Shown here in pieces: positions 51,860 through 60,818 of a stretch of 64,000 bases of DNA. The DNA comes from Streptomyces gossypii. GTDB lineage: Bacteria; Actinomycetota; Actinomycetes; Streptomycetales; Streptomycetaceae. The notes beneath the pieces are model-generated. The model saw only the letters and a list, made by a program, of their open reading frames with translations, was not told the origin of the DNA and made no database searches. The translations under genes were made by a program, and so were the position numbers. The stretch's first letter is position 1. Every line of letters begins with the position of its first letter. The DNA lies in contig NZ_JAJAGO010000015.1 of the NCBI RefSeq assembly GCF_025165795.1, positions 62,001 to 126,000 on the forward strand, given 5' to 3'.

Positions 51860-53272
51860 TCAGCTTGCCCTTGCCTTCTCTGCCCGCTGGGCTTCCCCGG
51901 CCTGCTGGGCCTTCTCCGCCCGCCGCCCCTCGGCGGTGGCGGCGGCCATGACGGGTCCGGCGGCCTCCGCGAACTCCTCGCGCGGCTTCTCCATCGCGCC
52001 GAGCGAGACGACCTCGCGCTTGAGGAACATGCCGAGCGTCCAGTCGGCGAAGACCCGGATCTTGCGGTTCCAGGTCGGTACGGCCATGCCGTGGTAGCCA
52101 CGGTGCATGTACCAGGCGAGCCGCCCCTTGAGCTTGATCGTCATCTTGCCCATGACGATCATCGCGACGCCCTTGTGCAGCCCCAGCCCGGCGACCGCGC
52201 CCTTGTTCGCGTGCTTGTAGTCGCTCTGCGGGAAGCCGCGCATGCCGGAGATGACGTTGTCGCCGAGGGTCTTGGCCTGGCGCAGGGCGTGCTGGGCGTT
52301 CGGCGGGCACCACTTGCCCTCGCCCGCGGCGAGGTCCGGGATCTGGGCGTTGTCGCCCGCGGCCCAGACGTGGCCGACACCCTTTACCTGGAGCGTCGAG
52401 GTGGTGTCGACATGGCCGCGGGGGCCGAGCGGCAGACCGAAGCGGGCCAGCGCGGGGTTGGGCTTGACGCCCGCGGTCCACACGACGGTGTTGGAGTCCA
52501 CCTCCAGCCCGTTCTTGAGCACCACGTGGCCGCTGACGCAGGAGTCCATCGAGGTCTTCAGGTAGACCTCGACGCCGCGCTTCTGGAGGTGTTCGAGCCC
52601 CCACTCGCCGAGCTTGGGGCCGACCTCCGGAAGGATCTTGTCGGCGGCGTCGACGAGCACGAAGCGCATGTCCTCGCGCTTGACGTTCGGGTAGTACTTG
52701 GCGGCGTCGCGCGCCATGTCCTCGATCTCGCCGATCGTCTCCGCCCCGGCGAAGCCGCCGCCGACGAAGACGAAGGTCAGCGCCCGGCGGCGGATGTCCT
52801 CGTTCGTCGTGGAGTCGGCCTTGTCGAGCTGCTCCAGGACGTGGTTGCGCAGGCCGATGGCCTCCTCGACGCCCTTCATCCCGATGCCGGTCTCGGCGAG
52901 GCCGGGGATGGGGAAGGTGCGGGAGACGGCTCCGAGCGCGACGACCAGATAGTCGAACGGAATCTCGTACGGCTCGCCGACCAGCGGTACGACGGTGGCG
53001 GCCCGGCGGTCCTGGTCGATCGTGGAGACGCGGCCGGTGAGGACCTCCGCCTTGGGGAGCACGCGCCGCAGCGGAACCACGACGTGGCGGGGGGAAATGG
53101 AACCAGCCGCTGCTTCGGGGAGGAAGGGCTGGTACGTCATGTACGAGCGCGGGTCGACGACGGTGACCGTCGCCTCGCCGTACCGCATCTTCTTCAGAAT
53201 GCGGCGCGCCGCGTACAAGCCGACGTACCCGCCACCTACTACGAGGATTCGAGGACGCTCCGTGGTGCTCAT
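51860..53272 (-). CDS. ndh: type II NADH dehydrogenase
   Basis: 470 residues. The FAD site is ILVVGGGYVGLYAARR and the NADH site is FVFVGGGFAGAETIGEIEDMA. The quinone-side C-terminus has amphipathic segments (GRLAWYMHRGYHGMAVP). It passes electrons from NADH to menaquinone without pumping protons. The ATG at 53272 has no ribosome site. GATACT ends seven bases upstream, so the mRNA is probably leaderless. A Rex-like half-perfect operator lies 35-52 bases upstream and a perfect one about 310 bases upstream, implying control by the NADH/NAD+ ratio. The C-terminal ~35 residues are Ala/Glu/Lys-rich. Confidence 0.94.
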   Translation of the reverse strand: MSTTERPRILVVGGGYVGLYAARRILKKMRYGEATVTVVDPRSYMTYQPFLPEAAAGSISPRHVVVPLRRVLPKAEVLTGRVSTIDQDRRAATVVPLVGEPYEIPFDYLVVALGAVSRTFPIPGLAETGIGMKGVEEAIGLRNHVLEQLDKADSTTNEDIRRRALTFVFVGGGFAGAETIGEIEDMARDAAKYYPNVKREDMRFVLVDAADKILPEVGPKLGEWGLEHLQKRGVEVYLKTSMDSCVSGHVVLKNGLEVDSNTVVWTAGVKPNPALARFGLPLGPRGHVDTTSTLQVKGVGHVWAAGDNAQIPDLAAGEGKWCPPNAQHALRQAKTLGDNVISGMRGFPQSDYKHANKGAVAGLGLHKGVAMIVMGKMTIKLKGRLAWYMHRGYHGMAVPTWNRKIRVFADWTLGMFLKREVVSLGAMEKPREEFAEAAGPVMAAATAEGRRAEKAQQAGEAQRAEKARAS

Positions 53273-53306
53273 GGAATCGAGTATCCAGCACTTGGGAGGG
53301 GGGTGC

Positions 53307-53324
53307 TCGTGAGGGTGTTCACAA
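53307..53324. promoter_or_regulatory. degenerate Rex operator next to the ndh promoter
   Basis: TCGTGAG-GGTG-TTCACAA matches the Rex consensus TTGTGAANNNNTTCACAA in 12 of 14 defined positions. It sits 35-52 bases before the ndh start codon, next to where the -35 should be. Confidence 0.7.
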
Positions 53325-53578
53325 GCACCTGCGGGTCTTCTGCTACACTGCCCGCCGCCTTGCCGCCGCATCCCTCCAGAGGGGCGGACCACCGCCTCCG
53401 GACGGGCGGAAGCACCGGCCTTGAGCTGCGCTTCTCGGTCGCCGCCCGGGTAGACCAGTCACCCGGCCGGCGGGTGGAGCCGTTGGCCTGTTCCGCGCCC
53501 CGGCAGACCGAATGGGGCGATCAGGGGCTCTTATCCGGCCCTTACATGCCTCTGCGGGGACCGACCGGGGACTATTTC

Positions 53579-53596
53579 TTGTGAAGGACTTCACAA
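53579..53596. promoter_or_regulatory. perfect Rex operator (ROP)
   Basis: TTGTGAAGGACTTCACAA is an exact match to the consensus recognised by the NADH/NAD+-sensing repressor Rex. It lies in the 393-bp gap between ppx and ndh, about 70 bp after the ppx stop. The rest of this gap shows no gene. Confidence 0.88.
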
Positions 53597-53665
53597 ACTT
53601 ACTTCCGGCACGTGGTGCCAGGCAGCCCGGCACTCAGTGCCGGAGCGCTGCGGCGGCGTCATGGA

Positions 53666-54661
53666 TCACTGCCCGGCGGCCAGCCGACCCGCGATCCCGT
53701 CCAGGATGTCGTGCTCGCTGACGATCACCTCGGGGGCCCCGGTGCGCTCCAGCACGGCCGACAGGATCAGCGCACCCGCCGTGATCACATCGACCCGGCC
53801 GGGGTGCATCACGGGAATCGCGGCGCGCTCCGCGTGCGTGGAGGCGAGCAGCCGCGCCGTGATCTCGCCGACCTGGCCTGCGCTCAGCCGCGAGTGGTGG
53901 GTGGCGACGCGGTCGTACGCGTCCAGCCCCAGCGCGATTCCGGCGACCGTGGTGACCGTACCGGCGAGACCGACCAGCGTGCGCGCCTCCGTGAGCGGTA
54001 CCGTCCCGGCGACCTCATCCAGCGCGGCGTCGATGTCGCCCCGGACGGCGGCGGCCTGACTCCCGGTCACCGGATCGGCGAGCTGGTGGCGCTCGGTGAG
54101 CCGGACACAGCCGATGTCGACGGAACGGGCCGCCCGTACCCGTCCGTCGTCGGTGCCGAGCACGAACTCGGAGGAGCCGCCGCCGATGTCGACGACCAGA
54201 TAGGGCGGCTCGTGCGCCGGGCCCCCGTCAGGCGCGCCCGCCGTACCCGCCCCTGCGGCCCCTGTGGCACCGGCGGCCCGGGTCAGCTCCAGGGTGGCCC
54301 CGGCGAAGGAATACGCCGCCTCCTCGTCGCCCGTGATCACCCCCGGTTCGACGCCGAGCAGATCGCGCACGCCGCGTACGAAGTCGTCCCGGTTCTCCGC
54401 GTCGCGGGAAGCGGACGTGGCGACGAAGCGCACCCGCTCCGCGCCCAGTTCTCGGATGACACCGGCGTAGTCGCGGCAGGCCTCGAACGTACGCTCCAGC
54501 GCCTCGGGCGCGAGACGGCCCGTGCGGTCGACGCCCTGTCCCAGACGGACGATCTTCATCCGACGGTCCAGCTCCCTGAGCTCCCCGGTGCGCGGGTCGA
54601 CATCGGCGACCAGCAGCCGGATGGAGTTGGTGCCGCAGTCGACGGCGGCGACACGGGTCAT
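53666..54661 (-). CDS. ppx: Ppx/GppA-family exopolyphosphatase
   Basis: 331 residues. The actin-like phosphate-1 motif is AAVDCGTNSIRLLVADVD, the phosphate-2 region is PYLVVDIGGGSSEFVLG, and the catalytic Glu lies in GDEEAAYSFAGA. It hydrolyses polyphosphate or pppGpp in the cytoplasm. The ATG at 54661 has AAGGAG six bases upstream; the longer frame is unrelated. A Gly/Ala insert (TGAAGAGTAGAPDGG) sits before the phosphate-2 motif. It follows DUF501 by 86 bp in the row eno - divIC - DUF501 - ppx, a conserved actinobacterial order. Confidence 0.92.
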   Translation of the reverse strand: MTRVAAVDCGTNSIRLLVADVDPRTGELRELDRRMKIVRLGQGVDRTGRLAPEALERTFEACRDYAGVIRELGAERVRFVATSASRDAENRDDFVRGVRDLLGVEPGVITGDEEAAYSFAGATLELTRAAGATGAAGAGTAGAPDGGPAHEPPYLVVDIGGGSSEFVLGTDDGRVRAARSVDIGCVRLTERHQLADPVTGSQAAAVRGDIDAALDEVAGTVPLTEARTLVGLAGTVTTVAGIALGLDAYDRVATHHSRLSAGQVGEITARLLASTHAERAAIPVMHPGRVDVITAGALILSAVLERTGAPEVIVSEHDILDGIAGRLAAGQ

Positions 54662-54747
54662 GGCGTTCTCCTTGCACGGGCGGGCGGGGCAAGCGGCGCG
54701 GAACGGCGCCGGGTGGTGGGGTGGTGGGGTGGTGAGGGCGGCGGCTG

Positions 54748-55272
54748 TCAGTCGTCGCCGGACAGCGTCACGCAGGGCCCCTTGCGCCACCACGGGGGCA
54801 GCAGGGCCAGCGCCTCGTCGCCGAGCGGATTGACGCCCGGCCCGGCCACCAGCGCGTGCGCCACCAGCACATGCAGACACTTCACCCGGTCCGGCATGCC
54901 GCCCGCGCTGGGGAAGCCCACCAGCACCTCGATTGCGTCCCGGCGCGCGAGATAGTCCTCGTGCGCGGCCCGGTAGGCGGCGGCCAGCTCCTCGTCCTCC
55001 TGGAGCCGGGCCGTCATCTCCTTCATCACGCCGTCGGCCTCCAGCGTGCCGATCGCGGACGCGGCGCGCGGACAGGTCAGGTAGTACGTGGTGGGGAACG
55101 GCGTGCCGTCCTCCAGACGGGGCGCGGTCTCGACGACGTCCGGCTGTCCGCAGGGGCAGCGGTGCGCGATGGCGCGCAGCCCGCGCGGCGGGCGGCCGAG
55201 CTGCTGCTGGAAGGCGGCGATGTCGGCCTCGGTGGGCGGCGCGGGCGCGGTCGGCGGCGGCGGGTTTTCCAT
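54748..55272 (-). CDS. DUF501-domain protein
   Basis: 174 residues. The cysteine-rich start of the domain HRCPCGQPDVVETAP and the conserved FPTTYYLTCPRA and MPDRVKCLHVLVAHAL are hallmarks of DUF501, found almost always between divIC/ftsB and ppx in actinobacteria. The two CxC/C sites could bind a metal. The function is unknown. The N-terminal ~14 residues are Pro-rich. GGAAG precedes the ATG. Confidence 0.92.
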   Translation of the reverse strand: MENPPPPTAPAPPTEADIAAFQQQLGRPPRGLRAIAHRCPCGQPDVVETAPRLEDGTPFPTTYYLTCPRAASAIGTLEADGVMKEMTARLQEDEELAAAYRAAHEDYLARRDAIEVLVGFPSAGGMPDRVKCLHVLVAHALVAGPGVNPLGDEALALLPPWWRKGPCVTLSGDD

Positions 55273-55352
55273 GGGAGCTTCCAGGTGGTGGGGCGGGGCG
55301 GGGCGGACGGGCGTGCAGGCGGGCGGGAGCGGCGGGCGGTCCGGGAAGTCGG

Positions 55353-55817
55353 TCAGTCGGCCTCGTCCACGCCGCTCCAGAGCTTCTCGTACCAGGGCCG
55401 GTCGGTGCCGCCGTGGTCCTGCGGCAGCCCCGACTCGGCGGTGCCGTCCGGCAGGATGTAGCTCGTCTCGCCGGGGCGTACGAAGTGCAGGTGGCGCCGG
55501 GCCTGCTGCTCGACGAACGCCTGGTCCTGCCAGCGTGCCTTCAGCTCGCGCAGATCGCGAACCTGCTCGCCGGTCTCCTGGACCTGGCGGCGCTCGTCCT
55601 CGATGTCCGCGCGCTGCGAGATGTACTGGCGCATCGGATAGGCGAGCGCCACCACCATCGAGCAGACGACGAGCGCGAGCAGTGCGGCTCTGCCGGTGAG
55701 GCGGCTGCGGCGCGGTGCGCGTACGCGGCGGCGGCTCTGCGCGCGGTAGACGCGTTCGGCGGTCTGGGAGCCGAGAGCTCTGAGTCTGGTCGCGGTCGAG
55801 AACCGGTCCGCGGGCAC
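55353..55817 (-). CDS. divIC: septum formation initiator, DivIC/FtsB family
   Basis: 154 residues. The basic cytoplasmic N-terminus is followed by a membrane helix at about 43-62 (ALLALVVCSMVVALAYPM). Then comes the short coiled coil typical of the family (ISQRADIEDERRQVQETGEQVRDLRELKARW) and HLHFVRPGETSYILPD. It joins FtsL and FtsQ at the division septum. GGGGAGG lies close before the GTG start. It follows eno after two hairpins, so may be transcribed separately. Confidence 0.92.
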   Translation of the reverse strand: MPADRFSTATRLRALGSQTAERVYRAQSRRRVRAPRRSRLTGRAALLALVVCSMVVALAYPMRQYISQRADIEDERRQVQETGEQVRDLRELKARWQDQAFVEQQARRHLHFVRPGETSYILPDGTAESGLPQDHGGTDRPWYEKLWSGVDEAD

Positions 55818-55906
55818 ATTCCTCCCCTGTCCTCCGCCTCGCGAGTGTCCTCCGCCTCGCGAGCGCGTGCCGCGCGCTCAGGCGCGCTCCGGCGCGTCAC
55901 GTACAT

Positions 55907-55944
55907 ACGTCCCCGCCACCGTACGGGAACGGTGGCGGGGACGT
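55907..55944. terminator. eno terminator
   Basis: ACGTCCCCGCCACCGT-N6-ACGGTGGCGGGGACGT, a perfect 16-bp stem after the eno stop (leftward). A second smaller hairpin, GGGTCTG-N10-CAGACCC, lies at 55946-55969, nearer eno. Confidence 0.88.
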
Positions 55945-55984
55945 GGGGTCTGCCGTCAACGACAGACCCGGGCCGTGCAGAGTG

Positions 55985-57265
55985 TCAGCCCTTGAAGCGG
56001 GGGAACGCGGAACGGCCCGCGTACACCGCCGCGTCGTCCAGGATCTCCTCGATGCGCAGCAGCTGGTTGTACTTCGCGACGCGCTCCGAGCGGGCCGGGG
56101 CGCCGGCCTTGATCTGACCGCAGTTGGTGGCGACGGCAAGGTCGGCGATGGTGACGTCCTCGGTCTCGCCGGAGCGGTGGGACATCATGCACTTGAAGCC
56201 GCTGCGCTGGGCCAGCTCCACGGCGTCCAGCGTCTCGGTCAGCGAGCCGATCTGATTGACCTTCACCAGCAGGGCGTTTGCGGACTTCTCCTCGATGCCG
56301 CGGGCCAGCCGCTCGGGGTTGGTGACGAACAGGTCGTCGCCGACGAGCTGCACCTTGTCGCCCAGCTTCGCGGTGAGCCCGGCCCAGCCCTCCCAGTCGT
56401 CCTCGAAGAGCGGGTCCTCGATGGAGACCAGCGGGTAGGCGGCGACCAGCTCCTCGTAGTACGCCGTCATCTCGGCCGCCGAGCGCTTCTGGCCCTCGAA
56501 GCTGTAGGTGCCGTCCTTGTAGAACTCGGAGGCCGCGACGTCCAGGGCCAGGGCGATGTCCTGGCCGGGGGTGTAGCCCGCCTTCTTGACGGCCTCCAGG
56601 ATGAGGTCGAGCGCCTCGCGGTTGGAGCCCAGGTCGGGGGCGAAGCCGCCCTCGTCGCCCAGGCCGGTGGCCAGGCCGCGCTCCTTGAGCACGCCCTTGA
56701 GCGAGTGGTAGACCTCGGCGCCCCAGCGGACGGCCTCGGAGAAGGACTCGGCGCCGATCGGCGCGATCATGAACTCCTGGATGTCCACGTTGGAGTCGGC
56801 GTGCGAGCCGCCGTTCAGGATGTTCATCATCGGGACGGGCAGCTGGTGCGCGTTCGGCCCGCCGAGGTAGCGGAAGAGCGGCAGGTCTGACGCCTCGGAG
56901 GCGGCGTGCGCGACGGCGAGGGAGACGCCGAGGATGGCGTTCGCACCGAGCGAGGACTTGTCCGCCGTGGCGTCCAGGTCGAACATCGCCTGGTCGATCA
57001 GGCGCTGCTCGGTCGCGTCGTAACCGACGAGCTCCGGGCCGATCTGCTCGATGACGGCGAGTACGGCCTTCTCGACACCCTTGCCGCCATAGCGGTTGGC
57101 GTCACCATCGCGGAGTTCGAGGGCCTCGAAAGCGCCGGTCGAGGCGCCGGACGGAACGGCAGCACGGCCGGTGCTGCCGTCGTCGAGGCCGACCTCGACC
57201 TCGACCGTGGGGTTGCCTCGCGAGTCGAGGATCTCGCGGGCTACGACGACGTCGATGGACGGCAC
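55985..57265 (-). CDS. eno: enolase
   Basis: 426 residues, normal length. It converts 2-phosphoglycerate to phosphoenolpyruvate. REILDSRGNPTVEVEV at the N-terminus, GDEGGFAPDL, the metal-binding SIEDPLFEDDWEGW, and CMMSHRSGETEDVTIADLAVA are all present. The GTG at 57265 has AAGGAG six bases upstream and begins at the usual VPSIDVVVAREIL. The frame further upstream overlaps the terminator of the rpf gene and is not coding. Confidence 0.98.
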   Translation of the reverse strand: MPSIDVVVAREILDSRGNPTVEVEVGLDDGSTGRAAVPSGASTGAFEALELRDGDANRYGGKGVEKAVLAVIEQIGPELVGYDATEQRLIDQAMFDLDATADKSSLGANAILGVSLAVAHAASEASDLPLFRYLGGPNAHQLPVPMMNILNGGSHADSNVDIQEFMIAPIGAESFSEAVRWGAEVYHSLKGVLKERGLATGLGDEGGFAPDLGSNREALDLILEAVKKAGYTPGQDIALALDVAASEFYKDGTYSFEGQKRSAAEMTAYYEELVAAYPLVSIEDPLFEDDWEGWAGLTAKLGDKVQLVGDDLFVTNPERLARGIEEKSANALLVKVNQIGSLTETLDAVELAQRSGFKCMMSHRSGETEDVTIADLAVATNCGQIKAGAPARSERVAKYNQLLRIEEILDDAAVYAGRSAFPRFKG

Positions 57266-57347
57266 GAAGTTCTCCTTCGGTGTATAGGACTGCTGCACCC
57301 GCAGCCTATCCGCCTGGCGGACGATCCGTTTGTTCCGCCGGTAAAGA

Positions 57348-57386
57348 AAACGCTCCGTTACGGAACCGATCCGTAACGGAGCGTTT
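57348..57386 (-). terminator. rpf terminator with U-tract
   Basis: AAACGCTCCGTTACGGA-N5-TCCGTAACGGAGCGTTT is a perfect 17-bp stem. Read leftwards it is followed by TTTTCTTT (overlapping the arm), a true rho-independent layout rare at this GC. It ends the rpf transcript before the eno promoter. Confidence 0.92.
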
Positions 57387-57514
57387 ACCCGGAAGGACCT
57401 GCCCCTGAGATGCCGGCGGGGAGCACGGGCGACCGCGAGATCAGCCCGCTCACCCGTCGTCAACGCCCGCCGTGGCGCCTTCCCCGCGTTCCGGCGCGGG
57501 CATCGAGAGTCATG

Positions 57515-58519
57515 TCACAGCGTGAGGCTCTGCCCCGGGAGGATCAGGTCCGGGTCGGAGCCCACCGTGTCGCGGTTGCCCTCGTACAGGGAGGTCCAGC
57601 CGCCGTCCAGGCCGAGGTCGGCGGCGATCGCGGAGAGCGAGTCACCGCTCTCCACCCGGTACTCGCCCGCGGGCTCGGGCTTGCCGTCCCTGCCGCTCTT
57701 TCCGTCCTTGCCGTGCGATCCGCGCGAGGCGCGGTCCGAACCGTCCCGCTGCCGGTCGTCCGGCGCACCGCGGTGCTTGCCGGTGCCCTCGCCCTCGGTA
57801 CCGGCCTCCGCCTCGGGCGTGTCGGGCGTGTCGGCGCCGTCCGGGGACCTGTCCGATCCGTCCGTCCGCTGGGAGCCGTCGGACTCGCCGGACCCGTCTG
57901 ACGCATCGGAGGAGTCGGATCCGCCGGTCTCCGACGGGCTCTCGGACGGCTTGTCCGACGGGCCCGCGGACTCGTCCCTGGACGGCCGCTCGGAGGGGCG
58001 CTCCGACGGCTGCTCCGCGGAAGGCCCGTCGGTATCCGGCGAAGTGTCCGTGTCGCTGGGCTCGGGAGCCGGTTCGCCGGAGGACGTCGGCTCGGGAGCG
58101 GGCTCCCCGGTGGCGTCGGGGTCGACGTCGGGCAGCTCCTCCACCACCTCGCCCAGCCCCGAGGTCACCGAGCAACTCGGCCAGGCGCTCGGCCCCTTGT
58201 CGGCGAGGATCTTCTCCGCGACGGCTATCTGCTGACTGCGGCTGGCCAGGTCGGGCCGCTCCGCGAAGTCCCGGCCGCCGTACTGCTCCCAGACGTCCTG
58301 GGTCAACTGGAGGCCGCCGTACTGGCCGTTCCCGGAGTTGGAGCTCCACAGACCGCCGCTCTCGCACTGGGCGACACGGTCCCAGGTGCTGCCGTCGTCC
58401 GCTTGTGCCGCGCCCGCTCCGAGCAGCGGCATGGCGATGCCTGCGCCCGTCACCCCCGCTGCGACGAAGAAGGCGGGAGCTTGACGGGGCCGTCGGTGAC
58501 GGCCGTTCCCGGAGCGCAT
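57515..58519 (-). CDS. resuscitation-promoting-factor-type muralytic enzyme with LysM domain
   Basis: 334 residues. The signal peptide is cleaved about after AQA at residue 40. The Rpf transglycosylase domain spans about 41-117, STWDRVAQCESGGLWSSNSGNGQYGGLQL, with catalytic Glu53 and a Cys pair. A long Ser/Asp/Glu/Pro/Gly linker (about 125-280) spans the cell wall. A LysM peptidoglycan-binding domain ends the protein (VESGDSLSAIAADLGL ... LILPGQSLTL). It cleaves peptidoglycan during spore germination or growth. S. coelicolor has Rpf genes at this place (memory). No ydaO/c-di-AMP riboswitch fits in the 106-bp upstream gap. Confidence 0.93.
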   Translation of the reverse strand: MRSGNGRHRRPRQAPAFFVAAGVTGAGIAMPLLGAGAAQADDGSTWDRVAQCESGGLWSSNSGNGQYGGLQLTQDVWEQYGGRDFAERPDLASRSQQIAVAEKILADKGPSAWPSCSVTSGLGEVVEELPDVDPDATGEPAPEPTSSGEPAPEPSDTDTSPDTDGPSAEQPSERPSERPSRDESAGPSDKPSESPSETGGSDSSDASDGSGESDGSQRTDGSDRSPDGADTPDTPEAEAGTEGEGTGKHRGAPDDRQRDGSDRASRGSHGKDGKSGRDGKPEPAGEYRVESGDSLSAIAADLGLDGGWTSLYEGNRDTVGSDPDLILPGQSLTL

Positions 58520-58625
58520 GTGGAGCCTCTCTTAAGACAACTGAAGTCCGACCGGTCGAAGACGCACCGGTCGAGCATCGAACGTAACGTCGGGCCACGG
58601 CAGTCACAAGCGAATGTCGCGAGCA

Positions 58626-59882
58626 TCACGCAAAGGTCACGGGCAAAGTACGCAAACCACGCATGATCAGGCCACCGCGCCAGCGCAATTCTTCCGGCTC
58701 GGCAGCGAGTTGAAGACCGGGCAGCCGCTGGAAGACCGAGCCGATCGCAATCCTGCCCTCAAGTCGGGCCAACGGGGCGCCCAGACAGTAGTGGACCCCG
58801 TGTCCGAACCCCAGATGCTGGTTGTCGCTCCGGCCCAGGTCGAGGAGGTCCGGCGCGTCGAACTTGGCCGGGTCGCGGTTGGCCGCCGCCAGCACCACCA
58901 GCACCGGTTCCCCCGTCCCGATCCTCTGACCGCCCAACTCCAGTGGCTCCGTCGCGAATCGCCAGGTCGCCATCTCCACCGGCCCGTCGTAGCGCAGCAT
59001 CTCCTCGATCGCCGTGTTCTGCCGCGCCTCGTCGCCGCATGCCACCGCGTCCTGCCAGCGTTCCCGCTGCTCCGGGTGGCGCAGCAGCGCGTAGGTGCCG
59101 TTGCCGATCAGATTCACCGTGGTCTCGAAGCCCGCGAAGAGGAGGATGAACGCCATGGCGGCGGCCTCGTTCTCGGTGAGGTGCTCGCCGTGGTCAGAGG
59201 CGCGGATCAGTCCCGAGATGAGGTCGTCGCCGGGGTCCTGGCGCTTACGGTGAATCAGCTCGGCCAGGTACGCCCGCATCTTCTTCACCGCACGCCCGAC
59301 ACCGCCGCGAGGGCCGCGGTCGTGCCGGATCATCATGCCCGCCCAGTCGCGGAAGTCGTCCTGGTCGCCGGGCGGCACTCCGAGCAGATCGCAGATCGCG
59401 TAGAGGGGCAGCGGGAAGGCGAGTTCGTGGATGAGGTCCGCCGCGCCACCGGGCCGGCCGGCGAGGATGCCGTCGATCAGCCCCTCGGTCAGCTCCCGCA
59501 CCCGGGGCTCGAAGGCCGCCACCCGCCGGGGCGTGAACGCCTTCGACACCAGCCGCCGCAGCCGGGTGTGGTCCGGCGGGTCGATGTTGAGCAGATGCGT
59601 CATCAGGTTCGCGCTGCGCTCCCCCGGGATGCCCACCTTCCCCTTGCCGTGCGCGGCCTGCTCACTGTGGTGCCCGGGGTTCTTGCTCAGCCGCTGGTCG
59701 GCCAGCGCCTGCCGGGCATCCCCGTAACGGGTGACCAGCCACGCCTCGACCCCGCTGGGCAGTTCCGTCCGGCGTACGGGGGCGTGCTCGCGCAGCCAGG
59801 CGTACGCCGGGTACGGGTCGGCAGCGAATTCCCAGTCGAAGAAGGGGGGCATGGGCGGGGGCGTGGGGGTTTCGTCGTGCAC
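58626..59882 (-). CDS. cytochrome P450
   Basis: 418 residues. The oxygen-binding I-helix motif is LLFAGFETTVN, the ExxR is EEMLR, and the heme loop is FGHGVHYCLGAPLAR with the axial Cys. The Pro-rich start (TPTPPPMPPFFDWEF) is short. The pattern fits CYP107-like bacterial class I P450s that hydroxylate small lipophilic substrates. No ferredoxin or biosynthetic cluster is adjacent. Its frame ends 106 bp before the rpf start on the same strand. Confidence 0.95.
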   Translation of the reverse strand: MHDETPTPPPMPPFFDWEFAADPYPAYAWLREHAPVRRTELPSGVEAWLVTRYGDARQALADQRLSKNPGHHSEQAAHGKGKVGIPGERSANLMTHLLNIDPPDHTRLRRLVSKAFTPRRVAAFEPRVRELTEGLIDGILAGRPGGAADLIHELAFPLPLYAICDLLGVPPGDQDDFRDWAGMMIRHDRGPRGGVGRAVKKMRAYLAELIHRKRQDPGDDLISGLIRASDHGEHLTENEAAAMAFILLFAGFETTVNLIGNGTYALLRHPEQRERWQDAVACGDEARQNTAIEEMLRYDGPVEMATWRFATEPLELGGQRIGTGEPVLVVLAAANRDPAKFDAPDLLDLGRSDNQHLGFGHGVHYCLGAPLARLEGRIAIGSVFQRLPGLQLAAEPEELRWRGGLIMRGLRTLPVTFA

Positions 59883-59942
59883 GCCCCCGACCGTATACGG
59901 GCAGGTGAGCGGCGCGCGGCCGCCCGCGACGCGCGCGTCAGG

Positions 59943-60773
59943 TCAGGCGGTGCCGTTCCCGTCCCCGGCCCCCGCCGTACGCTCCAGCCAGCCGGTGACC
60001 AGGAGGTACTGGCCAAGCAGGTAGCCCGCCATGATCAGGACCTCCTGTGAGGGAAACTCGTGCCCGGCCGCCTGCGCGCCGATGAGCAGGTCGGAGGCGA
60101 GGAACGCCCCGGCGCCCACGGCCACCGTCCCGCCCACGGCCAGCGCGGTGGCGCCCATCGCGGCCAGGGCCAGGCTGTAGCCCGCCACCGGGAGGCGGAG
60201 CCGCCGCTCCAGGGCGGGGGCGAGGGCGGCGTTGACCGCGGCCCAGGCGGCGAGGCAGCCGACGCCCGCACGGCGGGCACGGCGGCGCGATCCCCTCGCC
60301 TCCTCAGAGCTGCCGGAGCTGCCAGAGCTGCCGGGGATGCCGGAGCCGTGGAGTTGGGCCAGGCCCGCCGTATAACTGAGCTGGGTGCCGAGGAACGCGG
60401 CCATCCCCAGCAGGAACGCGGGCTCCCGGTCGTCGAAGAGCAGCGCGGTGTCCCCCACGGTGGCGAACGCCAGCCCGGCGGCCAGCGGCGCCGGAACCAA
60501 CGGCCGGTCTCCGTCCCGGGCACGCCCCTGTGCCGTGTCGGGGAGGGTCGGAGCCGGGGTCCAGCGGCCGGAAGCGGAGGTCGAGTAACGCGACGCGTAA
60601 ACGGCCAGCGCGGGCATCAGGAACGGTTTCGCGGCCCGGAGCGGCCCGCGCGGGGCCCGTGCGGTGCCCAGCAGGTCGACAGCGGCGAGTGCACCGTACG
60701 CCGCCAGCGCGCCCCGGCCGCGCCCGTACGTCCGTACGGGCAGACCTCGCCTGCCGCGCCCCCTGATCACCAT
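59943..60773 (-). CDS. YhhN/lysoplasmalogenase-family membrane protein
   Basis: 276 residues from the ATG at 60773. Eight hydrophobic helices are suggested. KPFLMPALAVYASR and TVGDTALLFDDREPAFLLGMAAFLGTQLSYTAGL are YhhN-like; the Asp residues are those thought to form the active site. The family cleaves lysoplasmalogens or is of unknown role in bacteria. TTGACC (60809-60804), 17 bases, CAGAAT and seven further bases end exactly at this ATG, suggesting a leaderless mRNA. Upstream in-frame starts (60782, 60809) lie within the promoter. A Ser/Gly-repeat loop sits near residue 160. Confidence 0.8.
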   Translation of the reverse strand: MVIRGRGRRGLPVRTYGRGRGALAAYGALAAVDLLGTARAPRGPLRAAKPFLMPALAVYASRYSTSASGRWTPAPTLPDTAQGRARDGDRPLVPAPLAAGLAFATVGDTALLFDDREPAFLLGMAAFLGTQLSYTAGLAQLHGSGIPGSSGSSGSSEEARGSRRRARRAGVGCLAAWAAVNAALAPALERRLRLPVAGYSLALAAMGATALAVGGTVAVGAGAFLASDLLIGAQAAGHEFPSQEVLIMAGYLLGQYLLVTGWLERTAGAGDGNGTA

Positions 60774-60818
60774 GCGGGGCATTCTGACCAGGCGGCCGTC
60801 CCCGGTCAACAGGTGCGG

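Noticed and set aside
58520..58625. ydaO (c-di-AMP) riboswitch upstream of the rpf gene
   Set aside because: Rpf genes in actinobacteria often have one, but the gap is only 106 bp and no riboswitch core is visible.
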